The notes: generated by a model not told the origin, from the letters alone. Shown: positions 23,331-31,531, numbered from the stretch's first letter. The stretch is DNA of 37,167 nucleotides from Actinomyces israelii DSM 43320 (GCF_000711965.1 NZ_JONS01000031.1:2798-39964), one strand, 5' to 3'. Program-made: numbers and translations.

Positions 23331-24777
23331 ATGGTCACCTGGACCGACGTGCGCGCCTGGCGCCACGGGCCTCTGGCGGAGGCCGGCCAGTCGCTGCGGT
23401 CCCTGGGCACCACCGTGGCCGACCTGGCCCAGGACGCGCAGCAGGCGGGCTCGCGGATCGCCTCCCAGGCCCCCAGCGTGGACGCCGCGCGCGCCGCCCT
23501 GAGCCGCTGCGGCGCGTCCCACGAAGAGCTCCTGGCCCAGGTCACCTCCCTGACCAGGGCCACCACCGAGGCGGGCCAGGGCGTGGCCGCGGTGAGCAGG
23601 AAGGTGCTGGCCGCCCTCGACTACGCCAACGCCCACCCCATGGTCACCCTCCACCCCGACGGCACGGTCTCGGCAGCCCCCGCCACCAGCGCAGACGCCG
23701 ACCCGGCCGCGGGCGAGGCGGCCGGCGCGAGCAGGGCCGGCATGGGAGCGGCTGCCGGGCTCGCCGGGCTGACGGCCGAGCAGATCCAGGAGCAGGCCGC
23801 CGAGCTCGAGCAGATGGTCACAGCCGCCCTCACCCTGGCCGACCAGGTCGATGCGGCCTACGCAAGCACCCTGACCGCCCTGACCGCCCTGGCCGTACCA
23901 GACCCGCAGCCCGGGCCCTGGCCGTGCCAGACCCGCAGCCCGGGCCCTGGCCGACACCACCCGACCCCAACCAGCCTGCACCAACCCGTTCTCAGCAGGG
24001 GCGAGACACTGCTGTTCGTGACTCTCGCGGTGGCCGCCTGCGCAACGGTGGACAGCACGACGACGAGGACGCCGACAACCAGGGCGACTGGCTCGGCGAC
24101 GGGGTTCCCGGTGAGCACGCGGACATGCCCGGCGTCAGGCCCTGGCACTACCAGGGCGACTCCGACAACGAGGGCTCAGGCCCGCACGCGCAGCCGAGCC
24201 CGACCCCAGGCGACTACGCCAACCACGAGGCCGCCACCCTCGCCGCCGATGGATTCTCCCCCTGGTGGCCGGACGCCGCGGCGAACCTGCACCACTACCT
24301 CGGCAACACCGGCGACCCCCAGAGCATGAACGTCGACAAGATGCTCACCGACCTGCCCCAGCTGTCGACAACTCGGAGGCCGCCGTTAAGGACATGGCGG
24401 GGAAGGCGGTGAGGGACGCGCAGGAGACAGGCGCGACCGGGCCGGTGACCTACCCCTTCACCACCAAGTGGACCCAGGAGTACACCGACCAGGACACGCA
24501 GCCGAGCTGGTTCTACGCCACGGGCAGCTACAAAGCCGCTACGGACGGCACCATCACCGTCTACCCGCCGTCGGACGAGAACCCCGAGTGGACGTACAAG
24601 TACGACTACCGCGTCCACACCGCCGACCGGTACAACTGGGACGGAACCAAGTCCACAAAAATCGTCGGCGTGCCAATAACGGACAAGCAGCTCCAGGAGC
24701 TGCACCAGGCCGGCCTCGCCCAGGAGTACGACCTGGTGGGCGAGTCCTCACCCCAGCACGGAGAGGGCCCACCATGA
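23331..24777 (+). pseudogene. WXG/LXG-like putative type VII effector, split over three frames
   Basis: N-terminal helical domain in frame from ATG 23331 (MVTWTDVRAWRHGPLAEAG, coiled-coil-like to residue ~190). The frame is broken by a 29-bp tandem duplication at 23891-23948. Deleting one copy joins it to a Pro/Asp-rich linker and a domain reading HEAATLAADGFSPWWPDAAA and NVDKMLTDLPQL. A second break at about 24363 looks like one missing base; past it the frame reads DNSEAAVKDMAGKAV. The C-terminal domain (WFYATGSYKAA; HTADRYNWDGTKST; ELHQAGLAQEYDLVG) follows and ends at 24777. The restored protein would be about 472 residues. The C-terminal domain resembles an uncharacterised actinobacterial secreted-protein domain I recall. 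Its stop overlaps the next start (ATGA). Confidence 0.65.
23891..23948. repeat. 29-bp tandem duplication that shifts the reading frame
   Basis: Two adjacent 29-base copies, 23891-23919 and 23920-23948, each beginning GGCCGT and ending CCCGGGCCCT, differing at one base (A at 23897, G at 23926). As 29 is not a multiple of 3, the second copy throws the effector gene out of frame; removing one copy restores a continuous frame through the linker. Confidence 0.9.
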
Positions 24778-25337
24778 GAACAAGACGCGCACTCCTGCGA
24801 CACCCGACCACCGGCGCGGCTCTCATAGTGGCTGCTGCCGTTGCCGCGGGGTGCAGCCTCTCCCGCCCGGACGACGTGTCAACGGCTCGAACGCCTCGAA
24901 CAGCCGCTCAGGCAACGGGCACCGCCAGTGTCCAGCCGGACGCGCCCTACCCGGCCGACATGGACCACCTCGACGACATCCTCGCCAGCGGCGACGGCCA
25001 CGAGCTGCCCCAAGGCGCCCAGGTCACCTCCGTCAGCCCGGCCACCAACTTCGCCGCACGAGTCCCAAACGGATGGGGCTACATCATCGCCTTCACCGCC
25101 ACCGACACCAGCATCCGCACCTACGTCACCACACACATTGGCATGCCCGGCAAAATCATCGAGCGTTACCCGACGACACGGCCGGAGAACACGGACCTGG
25201 AGGACGTCGACCTCAGCAGCATTACAACCCCTGGGATTGGGGCTTCGGGGACGCCATACTTCTCCTCAAGCGCCCACTGGGCCGCGGCTGACTCATCATC
25301 CGCGACTCCTCCCGCTAGAATCAGGGCTGGCCCATGA
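24774..25337 (+). CDS. Lipoprotein A of a duplicated pair (3' end frameshifted)
   Basis: About 187 residues. A signal peptide with lipobox AAVAAGC places lipidated Cys27 on the outer face of the membrane. The body (MDHLDDILASGDGHELPQGA; NGWGYIIAFTATDTSI) is nearly identical to lipoprotein B. One C is missing near 25226 relative to B, so SSITNPW becomes SSITTPG and the C-terminus is out of frame. In the repaired frame a TGG-to-TGA change (25289-25291) would still truncate it, and the old stop, TAG, is recognisable at 25316-25318. The new frame happens to end as ATGA on the start of lipoprotein B. It is probably a decaying copy. Confidence 0.7.
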   Translation: MRTRRALLRHPTTGAALIVAAAVAAGCSLSRPDDVSTARTPRTAAQATGTASVQPDAPYPADMDHLDDILASGDGHELPQGAQVTSVSPATNFAARVPNGWGYIIAFTATDTSIRTYVTTHIGMPGKIIERYPTTRPENTDLEDVDLSSITTPGIGASGTPYFSSSAHWAAADSSSATPPARIRAGP

Positions 25338-25700
25338 AAAGCGGCAGGCACACACTCGCACGGCGCGCAGCAATCGGCGCGGCTCTCATAGTGGCTGCTG
25401 CCGTTGCCGCGGGGTGCAGCCTCTCCCGCCCGGACGACGTGTCAACGGCTCGAACGCCTCGAACAGCCGCTCAGGCAACGGGCACCGCCAGTGTCCAGCC
25501 GGACGCGCCCTACCCGGCCGACATGGACCACCTCGACGACATCCTCGCCAGCGGCGACGGCCACGAGCTGCCTCAAGGAGCCCAGGTCACCTCCATCAGC
25601 CCCGCCACCAACTTCGCCGCACGAGTCCCAAACGGCTGGGGCTACATCATCGCCTTCACCGCCACCGACACCAGCATCCGCACCTACGTCACCACACACA
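24812..25700 (+). repeat. Direct repeat of ~326 bp (24812-25137 and 25375-25700)
   Basis: The two lipoprotein genes share a 326-base block at an offset of 563 with five mismatches by eye (about 98.5% identity). A shorter second block of similarity begins at 25209/25770 (GACCTCAGCAGCATTAC). The stretch between the blocks is unrelated. This indicates a recent gene duplication or conversion. Confidence 0.9.
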
Positions 25701-25882
25701 CCAGCGTCAACGGTGAATACATGGAGCACGATCCGGTGTCAGGAACGGACACCGATTGGGTAGAGGATGTCGACCTCAGCAGCATTACCAACCCCTGGGA
25801 CACCGGCTTCGGGGACGCCATACTTCTCCTCGAGCGCCCACTGGGCCGCGGCTGGCTCATCATCCGCGACTCCTCCCGCTAA
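25334..25882 (+). CDS. Lipoprotein B of a duplicated pair, putative immunity/partner protein
   Basis: A 182-residue intact lipoprotein: charged N-terminus, hydrophobic segment, lipobox AAVAAGC with Cys28, a Thr/Ala-rich linker, then a globular domain of about 130 residues (MDHLDDILASGDGHELPQGA; NGWGYIIAFTATDTSIRTYV) ending ERPLGRGWLIIRDSSR. The family is not recognised. Position directly after a WXG-like effector, ATGA coupling and duplication suggest an extracytoplasmic binding partner or immunity protein; this is inference. A ~65-base patch (25701-25765) differs completely from copy A, while both flanks are nearly identical. Confidence 0.7.
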   Translation: MKSGRHTLARRAAIGAALIVAAAVAAGCSLSRPDDVSTARTPRTAAQATGTASVQPDAPYPADMDHLDDILASGDGHELPQGAQVTSISPATNFAARVPNGWGYIIAFTATDTSIRTYVTTHTSVNGEYMEHDPVSGTDTDWVEDVDLSSITNPWDTGFGDAILLLERPLGRGWLIIRDSSR

Positions 25883-26016
25883 ACTGGAAGGCCGAATCAC
25901 CGGAAACAACGAGCCGGAGCGCCTGCGACCGACCGGCCCGAGTCACGGCCCCTCACCCGCCTTGGTCGCAAAGACTCCGGAAGCGGGTCGTATCGCAAGT
26001 CGCCCCTGAGCACCCC

Positions 26017-27843
26017 TCAGGAGCGGCCCGAGCGCGAGGCGGCTACCGCCGTGACCGACAGGAGCACGAGCGCTCCGGCCGGCGTCGCCACCGCCCACGG
26101 CGCCCGCTCGATGTAGGGCAGCGCCTCGGCCAGCACGAGCCCCCACTCCGGCGTCGGCGCCTGGGCGCCCAGACCGAGGAAGCCCAGCCCCGCCAGCGCC
26201 AGCGCCACGCCCGGCAGGCGCAGGGCGGCGTGCCGCACGAGCACGGGGACAACCCCCGGCAGCACCCGAGTGAGCATGATCCGCGCCCGCCCCTCCCCCA
26301 GCATGGGCGCCAGGGCGACGTCGGGGCGCTCACGCGCCTCCTGGACGAGCGCGGCGGCGTGCGCGGCGAGCGGGGCCCAGGCAACGCAGGCCACGGCCAG
26401 GGCCGCCCCCGAGGCGCTCGGCCCGGTGACGGCGGCGACCATGAGGCCCGCAAGCACCGGCGGGGCGGCGTTGGCGACCTCCACCAACCCCACCGAGGCG
26501 CGCGGGGACAGCCCGAGCAGCAGCCCGATGACGGCGCACACGGCGGTCACGGCCAGCGCGGAGGCCGCCGTGGAGACCGCGCCGTGCGCCACCCGGGCGA
26601 GCACGTCGCGCCCCAGGGCGTCGGCCCCCAGCGGCAGCGCCCACGACGGCGCCTGCAGGCGGCGGGCCACCACCGCGTAGGGGTCCCGCCCGATCCCGGC
26701 CAGGACGAGCCCCACCAGGCCGGCCGCCCCGAGGACGGCGACGACGCGGGCCCCGGCACCGGTGCGCTCCACCGGCGGGGCGCCGGCCAGCCCGCCCGCG
26801 CCTGCGGCCCGGCCGACCAGGGCTCGCGAGGCGAGCACGGCCAGCGCCCCGGCGCCCAGGGCCAGGAGAAGCAGGAGCAGCACCCCGGCCTGGAGCGCCG
26901 GCACGTCCTGGGCGGTGGCGGAGCCAAGCAGCGCCCGCCCGATGCCGGGGATCGCGAAGACCTTCTCGACGGCGACCGCGCCCCCGGTCAGGCCTACGAC
27001 GACCAGCGCGATCTGCCCGGTCAGGGGTGTCAGGGCCCGGCGCAGGACGGCCAGGGCGAGCCGGCTCCCGCCGATGCCCGCCGTCGTCCAGGTGGTGACC
27101 CACCGCTCGGCGAAGACCGCGGCGACCGCGTCCGACAGGAGCCCGCCGAGCAGACCGCCCCCGGGCAGCCCGAGGGAGAGGGCCGGCAGGACGACCTGCT
27201 CGGGCCTGCCCCACCCGTATGGCGGCAGCCAGCCGAGGTAGACCGACAGGATGAGCAGCAGGAGGGGCGCGAGCAGGTACTCGGGCAGTGAGGTCAGCGC
27301 GGCGGCGAGGGCGCCTCCGCGGCTGCGGCGCCGCCCGGCCAGGCCGTCCATGAGAGCCGGCAGGGTCAGGAGCACGGCGGTCAGGAGCGCGACGGCCAGG
27401 GAGGCGCCCATGAGGATCAGGGACACGCCGAAGGCGTCGAGCGTCCCCGGGCCCACGGAGTCGCCCGAGATCCAGGAGACCCCCGGGTCGCCATGGAGCA
27501 GGCCGCCGAGCCAGTGCCCGATGCTGCCGAGCGGGCCCGAGCTCAGGCCCAGCCGCTCACGGATGGCGTCGAGCACCTCGGGGGTGGCCTCGCGCTCGGC
27601 GCTGGTGGCGCGCAGGATCGTCAGCGCCGGGTCGTTGCTGGACAGCCACGGGAGCATCCCCACCAGGGCCACCAGGGCGAGGACGGCCAGGATCCGGGAG
27701 ACGGCGACGATGCCGTCAATGCCGGCCCCGCGTGCGGGCAGCCACTGGCGCCACGCGCTGCGGAGCGGGCTCAGGCGGCGCAGCGGGCGCGGGGCGGTAT
27801 CCCGGCCGGGGCCCGCAGGGCTTGCGGGGCTCGCAGTGGACAT
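26017..27843 (-). CDS. Fused DppB-DppC permease of an oligopeptide/nickel-type ABC importer
   Basis: A 608-residue membrane protein containing both permeases of the family. The first half (residues ~40-320) is DppB-like: PEVLDAIRERLGLSSGP, PEYLLAPLLLLILSVYLGWL, and VEKVFAIPGIGRALLGSATA (the EAA-loop/PGIGR region). The second half (~350-608) is DppC-like: LPLGADALGRDVLARVAHGA, the LGRDVLSR signature, and FLGLGAQAPTPEWGLVLAEA. These are normally two genes; here a short linker (GAGGLAGAPPVERTGAG) joins them. It is the last gene of the operon, 4 bases after the binding-protein gene. The substrate is a peptide, nickel chelate or similar, undetermined. Confidence 0.88.
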   Translation of the reverse strand: MSTASPASPAGPGRDTAPRPLRRLSPLRSAWRQWLPARGAGIDGIVAVSRILAVLALVALVGMLPWLSSNDPALTILRATSAEREATPEVLDAIRERLGLSSGPLGSIGHWLGGLLHGDPGVSWISGDSVGPGTLDAFGVSLILMGASLAVALLTAVLLTLPALMDGLAGRRRSRGGALAAALTSLPEYLLAPLLLLILSVYLGWLPPYGWGRPEQVVLPALSLGLPGGGLLGGLLSDAVAAVFAERWVTTWTTAGIGGSRLALAVLRRALTPLTGQIALVVVGLTGGAVAVEKVFAIPGIGRALLGSATAQDVPALQAGVLLLLLLALGAGALAVLASRALVGRAAGAGGLAGAPPVERTGAGARVVAVLGAAGLVGLVLAGIGRDPYAVVARRLQAPSWALPLGADALGRDVLARVAHGAVSTAASALAVTAVCAVIGLLLGLSPRASVGLVEVANAAPPVLAGLMVAAVTGPSASGAALAVACVAWAPLAAHAAALVQEARERPDVALAPMLGEGRARIMLTRVLPGVVPVLVRHAALRLPGVALALAGLGFLGLGAQAPTPEWGLVLAEALPYIERAPWAVATPAGALVLLSVTAVAASRSGRS

Positions 27844-27847
27844 GCGC

Positions 27848-29458
27848 TCAGGCGACGGCGGTCGCGGAGGTGATGAGCGCGCGCTCGCGCGGGTCCCGCT
27901 CGGCGCCGGTGAGCCCGGCGGCCTCGCCCTGGAGGACGCGCTCGTGGAGGAGCGGGACGGCCGCGCCGCTGGCGAGGATGAGCTCCTCGGCGGCGATCAC
28001 GGCGTCCTGCCGCGCCTCTCCGGGCTCAATGCCGGCGGCCTTGGTCAGGGCGGCGTCGACGGCGCTGTCGGCCAGGAAGCTCAGTGCGAAGGAGCCGGTG
28101 GAGGAGAAGTCGGAGACCATGTAGGCGACCGGGTCGCCGGAGTCCAGGACGGTGGCGCGAGAGAGCAGGAAGCAGTCGAAGGCGCCGGCCAGGGCGTCGG
28201 CCTCGATCTGGGCGTACTCGCGCACGTCCTGCTTGACGGTGAAGCCGACGGCCTCGAGCTGCTGGGCGATGAGGACGACCATCTCGGCGAGCTCGGGCCG
28301 GTCGGTGTAGGTGCCCAGGGTGATGGAGGTGCCGGAGGGGACGGCGCCGGCCTTGGTGAAGGTGGCCTTGGCCCCGTTGGTCCTGCCGGTGGCTGCGACG
28401 CCGTCGGCGCCCGCGAAGGCGGAGCCGCCCCAGGGGCGCTTCTCGGCGGCCCAGGACAGGGCCGGGCCGAGCAGGCCGGCGGCGGCGTCGGCGTGCCCCT
28501 CGTACATGGTCTCGACCAGGCCGGCGACGTCGATGGCGTCGCGGGCGGCGGCGCGCAGGGCGGGGTCCTTGAAGGCGCCGTCGCGGGTGTTGAGGTAGAG
28601 GGTGGCGGTGCGGGGCATGGGCACCTCGTGGAGGAGCTCCTCGTCGACGGTGGCGACCTGGGAGACGGGGACCGCCTCGACGAGCTCGGCCTCGCCGGTG
28701 CGCAGGGCGGCGCCGCGGGCGGTGCCGTCGGGCACGAAGGTGACGTCGATGCCCGCGGCGGCGGCCTTGTCGCCCCAGTAGTCGTCGTAGCGCTCGAGGG
28801 TGGCGGTGGCGGTGCCGTCGACGGCGGTCAGCGTGAAGGGGCCGGTGCCGTGGCCGACGGGGTCGACCGGGCCGTCAGCCGATCCGTCTGCGGGGTAGGC
28901 GGCCTCGGAGAGGATGGCGAGCTGGGGGCTGGACAGCCGCTGGGGGACGAGGGGGTCGGAGACGCTCGTGGTAACGACGACGTCGCTGCCCTCGGCGGCG
29001 GCCTTGAGCTTGACGCCGTCGAGGATGCGCGGCGGGGTCGTGTACCCGGCGGCGAAGGTCAGGGCGGCGGCGACGCGCTCGGCGGTCAGGGGCGTGCCGT
29101 CGTGGAAGGTGACGCCGTCGCGGATGGTGAAGCGCCAGGTGGTGTCGTTCTCGCGCTTCCAGGTGGTGGCCAGGCCCTCGAGGGCGTTGCCGTCGGCGTC
29201 GAGGTAGATGAGGGTCTCGGCGGTGGACCAGCGCGAGAGCTTGAAGGCGTCGTCGGACAGGGGGTTCAGGCCTGAGCGGGGCGGCTGGAGCATGGCCAGG
29301 CGGATACGGCCGTTGGCCGTCGAGCCCTTGGAGCCCGATCCTCCCGAGCAGGCGGCGACGGCGCCGGCCGCCGCGCCTGCCCCCAGCAGGGCGAGGACGC
29401 GGCGCCGGGAGAGCGCGGGGCCGTGGAGAGGCTGGCGGGACAGGAGCGAGATGGCCAT
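27848..29458 (-). CDS. Family 5 extracellular solute-binding lipoprotein (peptide/nickel type)
   Basis: A 536-residue binding protein. The N-terminus has a Tat-like SRRRVLALLGAG and lipobox AVAAC (Cys37), so it is exported folded and lipidated. The SBP family 5 fold is shown by GLATTWKRENDTTWRFTIRD, GVTFHDGTPLTAERVAAAL and GTGPFTLTAVDGTATATLER, with the C-terminal lobe following. It delivers substrate to the fused permease encoded next to it. No Ni-binding histidine pattern is obvious, so a peptide or other small ligand is equally possible. It lies 62 bases downstream of the ATPase genes and 4 bases before the permease gene. Confidence 0.92.
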   Translation of the reverse strand: MAISLLSRQPLHGPALSRRRVLALLGAGAAAGAVAACSGGSGSKGSTANGRIRLAMLQPPRSGLNPLSDDAFKLSRWSTAETLIYLDADGNALEGLATTWKRENDTTWRFTIRDGVTFHDGTPLTAERVAAALTFAAGYTTPPRILDGVKLKAAAEGSDVVVTTSVSDPLVPQRLSSPQLAILSEAAYPADGSADGPVDPVGHGTGPFTLTAVDGTATATLERYDDYWGDKAAAAGIDVTFVPDGTARGAALRTGEAELVEAVPVSQVATVDEELLHEVPMPRTATLYLNTRDGAFKDPALRAAARDAIDVAGLVETMYEGHADAAAGLLGPALSWAAEKRPWGGSAFAGADGVAATGRTNGAKATFTKAGAVPSGTSITLGTYTDRPELAEMVVLIAQQLEAVGFTVKQDVREYAQIEADALAGAFDCFLLSRATVLDSGDPVAYMVSDFSSTGSFALSFLADSAVDAALTKAAGIEPGEARQDAVIAAEELILASGAAVPLLHERVLQGEAAGLTGAERDPRERALITSATAVA

Positions 29459-29520
29459 GGATCAGGTCCTTCTGTGTCGGGTGCCGGGCGGCACGGGAGG
29501 TGGTGAGCGTCGGCTCGGGT

Positions 29521-30444
29521 TCAGTCGGGGAGGGCGGGGACGGCGTCGCGCAGGGCCCTGGCGGCGGGATGCTCGGGAGCGTCGAGCAGCCGGGCGGTGG
29601 GGACGTCCTCGACCAGGACGCCCGCGTCCATGACGATGCTGCGGGTGCACACGCGGGCGACGGCCGCCAGGTCGTGCGACACGAGCAGCAAGGCGGGTCG
29701 GGCCGCTTGCGGCCCGGCCGGGGCGGGCACGGCGCCAGAGCCGGCGGGTCGGGCCGCTTGCGGCCCGGCCGGGGCGGGCACGGCGCCGGGTGCAGCCGGG
29801 GCGGTGACGGGCGCGCACCAGCCGTCGTCGTCGGCGAGTCCGGCGAGCAGGTCGAGGACCTGGTGGCGCAGGGCGGGGTCGAGCCCGGAGACCGGCTCGT
29901 CCAGGAGGAGGTAGCGGGGGCTCGGCGCGAGGGCGCGCGCCAGGGCGAGGCGCTGGGCCTGGCCGCCGGAGATCTCGTGGGGGCGGCGGCGCCAGCTCTG
30001 GCGGGGCAGGTCGAGGGCCTCCAGGAGCGACTCGGCGACGGCCTCGTGCCCGTCGGGGCCGCCCGGCGCCCGGAGGGTGCGGAGGGCGCGGGTGATCTGG
30101 GAGACGACGTCGTGGCGCGGGTCGAGGCTGGCGGCCGGGTCCTGGGGCACGTACTGGACGGCGCGGCGGTAGGGGCGCAGCGCGCGTGCGCCGGGGCGTC
30201 GGCGGCCGGTGATGACGGGGCCGCCGTCGAGCAGGATGGTTCCGGCGTCGGCGGGCCCGGGGGCGTCGAGGAGGAGGAGCGCCTTGAGGAGGGTGGTCTT
30301 GCCGCAGCCGGAGCGGCCCAGGAGGGCGACGCTCTCGGAGGGCTCCAGGCGCAGGTCGACGTCGTGCAGGACGGTGTGGCGCTGGCCCGCGTCGTCGGGG
30401 TAGGTGCGCCGCAGTCCGGCGACCCGGAGGCAGGGTGCGGTCAC
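29521..30444 (-). CDS. ABC importer ATPase, DppF/OppF-like
   Basis: A 307-residue ATPase. Walker A is LLGRSGCGKTTLLKALL, the Q-loop VPQDPAASLDP, the signature EISGGQAQRLALARALAP, Walker B YLLLDEPVSGLDP and the H-loop LLLVSHDLAAV. Between the D-loop region and the H-loop strand sits a ~40-residue Pro/Ala-rich insertion with two copies of GAVPAPAGPQAARPA (residues ~220-251), absent from normal family members. GTG 30444 overlaps the upstream ATPase stop (GTGA). With the partner ATPase it forms the heterodimeric motor of the importer. Confidence 0.9.
   Translation of the reverse strand: MTAPCLRVAGLRRTYPDDAGQRHTVLHDVDLRLEPSESVALLGRSGCGKTTLLKALLLLDAPGPADAGTILLDGGPVITGRRRPGARALRPYRRAVQYVPQDPAASLDPRHDVVSQITRALRTLRAPGGPDGHEAVAESLLEALDLPRQSWRRRPHEISGGQAQRLALARALAPSPRYLLLDEPVSGLDPALRHQVLDLLAGLADDDGWCAPVTAPAAPGAVPAPAGPQAARPAGSGAVPAPAGPQAARPALLLVSHDLAAVARVCTRSIVMDAGVLVEDVPTARLLDAPEHPAARALRDAVPALPD
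29692..29787. repeat. 51-bp in-frame tandem repeat within the ATPase gene
   Basis: The unit starting at 29692 (GGCGGGTCGGGCCGC) repeats at 29743, a period of 51 bases that preserves the reading frame. Each unit contains GGGCCGCTTGCGGCCC, a perfect dyad able to form a CTTG-loop hairpin, followed by the GGGGCGGGCACGGCGCC block shared with the repeats at 30707. Confidence 0.85.
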
Positions 30445-31400
30445 GCGCGGGCCTCCGCCGGGGCGATGGGGCGGGCGATCCTGCCGACGGGGTAGTCGGT
30501 GACGTCGGCGCGGGCCTCGATGGCGGCCAGGGCGCCGGCCAGGGTCTCCTCGCGGGCGGCGGTGCACATGGCGCGGGTGACGGGGTGCTCGGGCCTGGTG
30601 ATGACGCGGCGGGCCGGGCCGCGCTCAATGACGCGCCCCTGGTGGAGGACGACGATCTCGTCGCACAGGGAGGCGGCCGCGAGGTCGTGCGTCACCAGGA
30701 GTAGGGCCGGGGCGGGCACGGCGCCAGGTGCAGCCGGGGCGGGCACGGCGCCAGGTGCAGCCGGGGCGGGCACGGCGCCAGGTGCAGCCGGGGCGGAGGC
30801 GGTGACGTCGTCGAGGACGGCGAGGAGCTCGGCCCGGGCGACGACGTCGAGGGCGGTGGTGGGCTCGTCGGCCAGCAGCAGGACCGGTTCGGCGGCCAGG
30901 GCGAGGGCCACCGCGACGCGCTGGCGCTGCCCTCCGGACAGGCGCCCGGGGACCCGTTCGGCGAGAGCGGGGTCGATGCCTACGCGCCGCAGTAGGGCCT
31001 GTGCGCGCGCCGGCGCGTCCTGGCGGCTGCGTCCGGCGGCGCGCGCCGCGGCGGCGACCTGCTCGCCGACACGGATGAGCGGATGGAGGGCGGTGGCGGG
31101 GTCCTGCTGGACGAGGGCCGCGCGGGCGGCGCGGGGGCGGAGAGCGGCCGGGATGCGCAGAAGGTTTCTGCCGGGGCCCTCAGGACCGTCGGGGCCGTCG
31201 GCGTCCTCGACCGTGAGGCTGCCGGTGAGGGTCGCGGCGGGGGTGAGCGTTCCGGCCAGGGCGGCGCAGGTCAGCGACTTGCCCGCGCCCGAGGCGCCGA
31301 CGAGCGCCGTCCGGGCGCCCCGGGCCAGGGTGAGGCTGACGTCGTCGACGAGAGTGCGGCCCCCGATGGCCACACCCAGACTGGCGAGAACGATTTTCAT
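30441..31400 (-). CDS. ABC importer ATPase, DppD/OppD-like
   Basis: A 319-residue ATPase: Walker A VGASGAGKSLTCAALAG, Q-loop ALVQQDPATALHP, signature RLSGGQRQRVAVALALAA, Walker B VLLLADEPTTALD and H-loop LLLVTHDLAAASLC. A Pro/Ala insertion made of three PGAVPAPAA units (residues ~202-232) lies at the same fold position as in the partner ATPase. It is the first gene of the leftward operon. ATG 31400 follows TAGGCT (31413-31408) by 7 bases, so the operon mRNA is probably leaderless. Confidence 0.9.
   Translation of the reverse strand: MKIVLASLGVAIGGRTLVDDVSLTLARGARTALVGASGAGKSLTCAALAGTLTPAATLTGSLTVEDADGPDGPEGPGRNLLRIPAALRPRAARAALVQQDPATALHPLIRVGEQVAAAARAAGRSRQDAPARAQALLRRVGIDPALAERVPGRLSGGQRQRVAVALALAAEPVLLLADEPTTALDVVARAELLAVLDDVTASAPAAPGAVPAPAAPGAVPAPAAPGAVPAPALLLVTHDLAAASLCDEIVVLHQGRVIERGPARRVITRPEHPVTRAMCTAAREETLAGALAAIEARADVTDYPVGRIARPIAPAEARA
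30707..30797. repeat. 27-bp in-frame tandem repeat, 3.4 units, within the ATPase gene
   Basis: Units begin CCGGGGCGGGCACGGCGCC at 30707, 30734 and 30761, with a partial fourth copy at 30788. The period of 27 bases equals nine codons, so copy number can change without loss of frame. Confidence 0.9.
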
Positions 31401-31407
31401 GTAGATG

Positions 31408-31413
31408 AGCCTA
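31408..31413 (-). promoter_or_regulatory. -10 element of the ABC importer operon
   Basis: Minus-strand TAGGCT, seven bases before ATG 31400. A small dyad (AGCCGC-N2-GCGGCT, 31441-31454) lies further upstream and could be an operator or the terminator of the preceding leftward gene. Confidence 0.5.
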
Positions 31414-31531
31414 TGCGGCCAACCGCCCCGTTCTCAAACCAGCCGCGAGCGGCTCGTATCACTATTAGCAGCCCGGGGGGCTGCCTCCGAGGCGCCTGGC
31501 CGCACCGCCCGGAGCTCGCATCACCGCGTCC

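Noticed and set aside
24812..25700. Lipoprotein duplication as a simple assembly duplication
   Set aside because: The copies have different 5' ends, an unrelated central patch and scattered substitutions, so they are true distinct genes.
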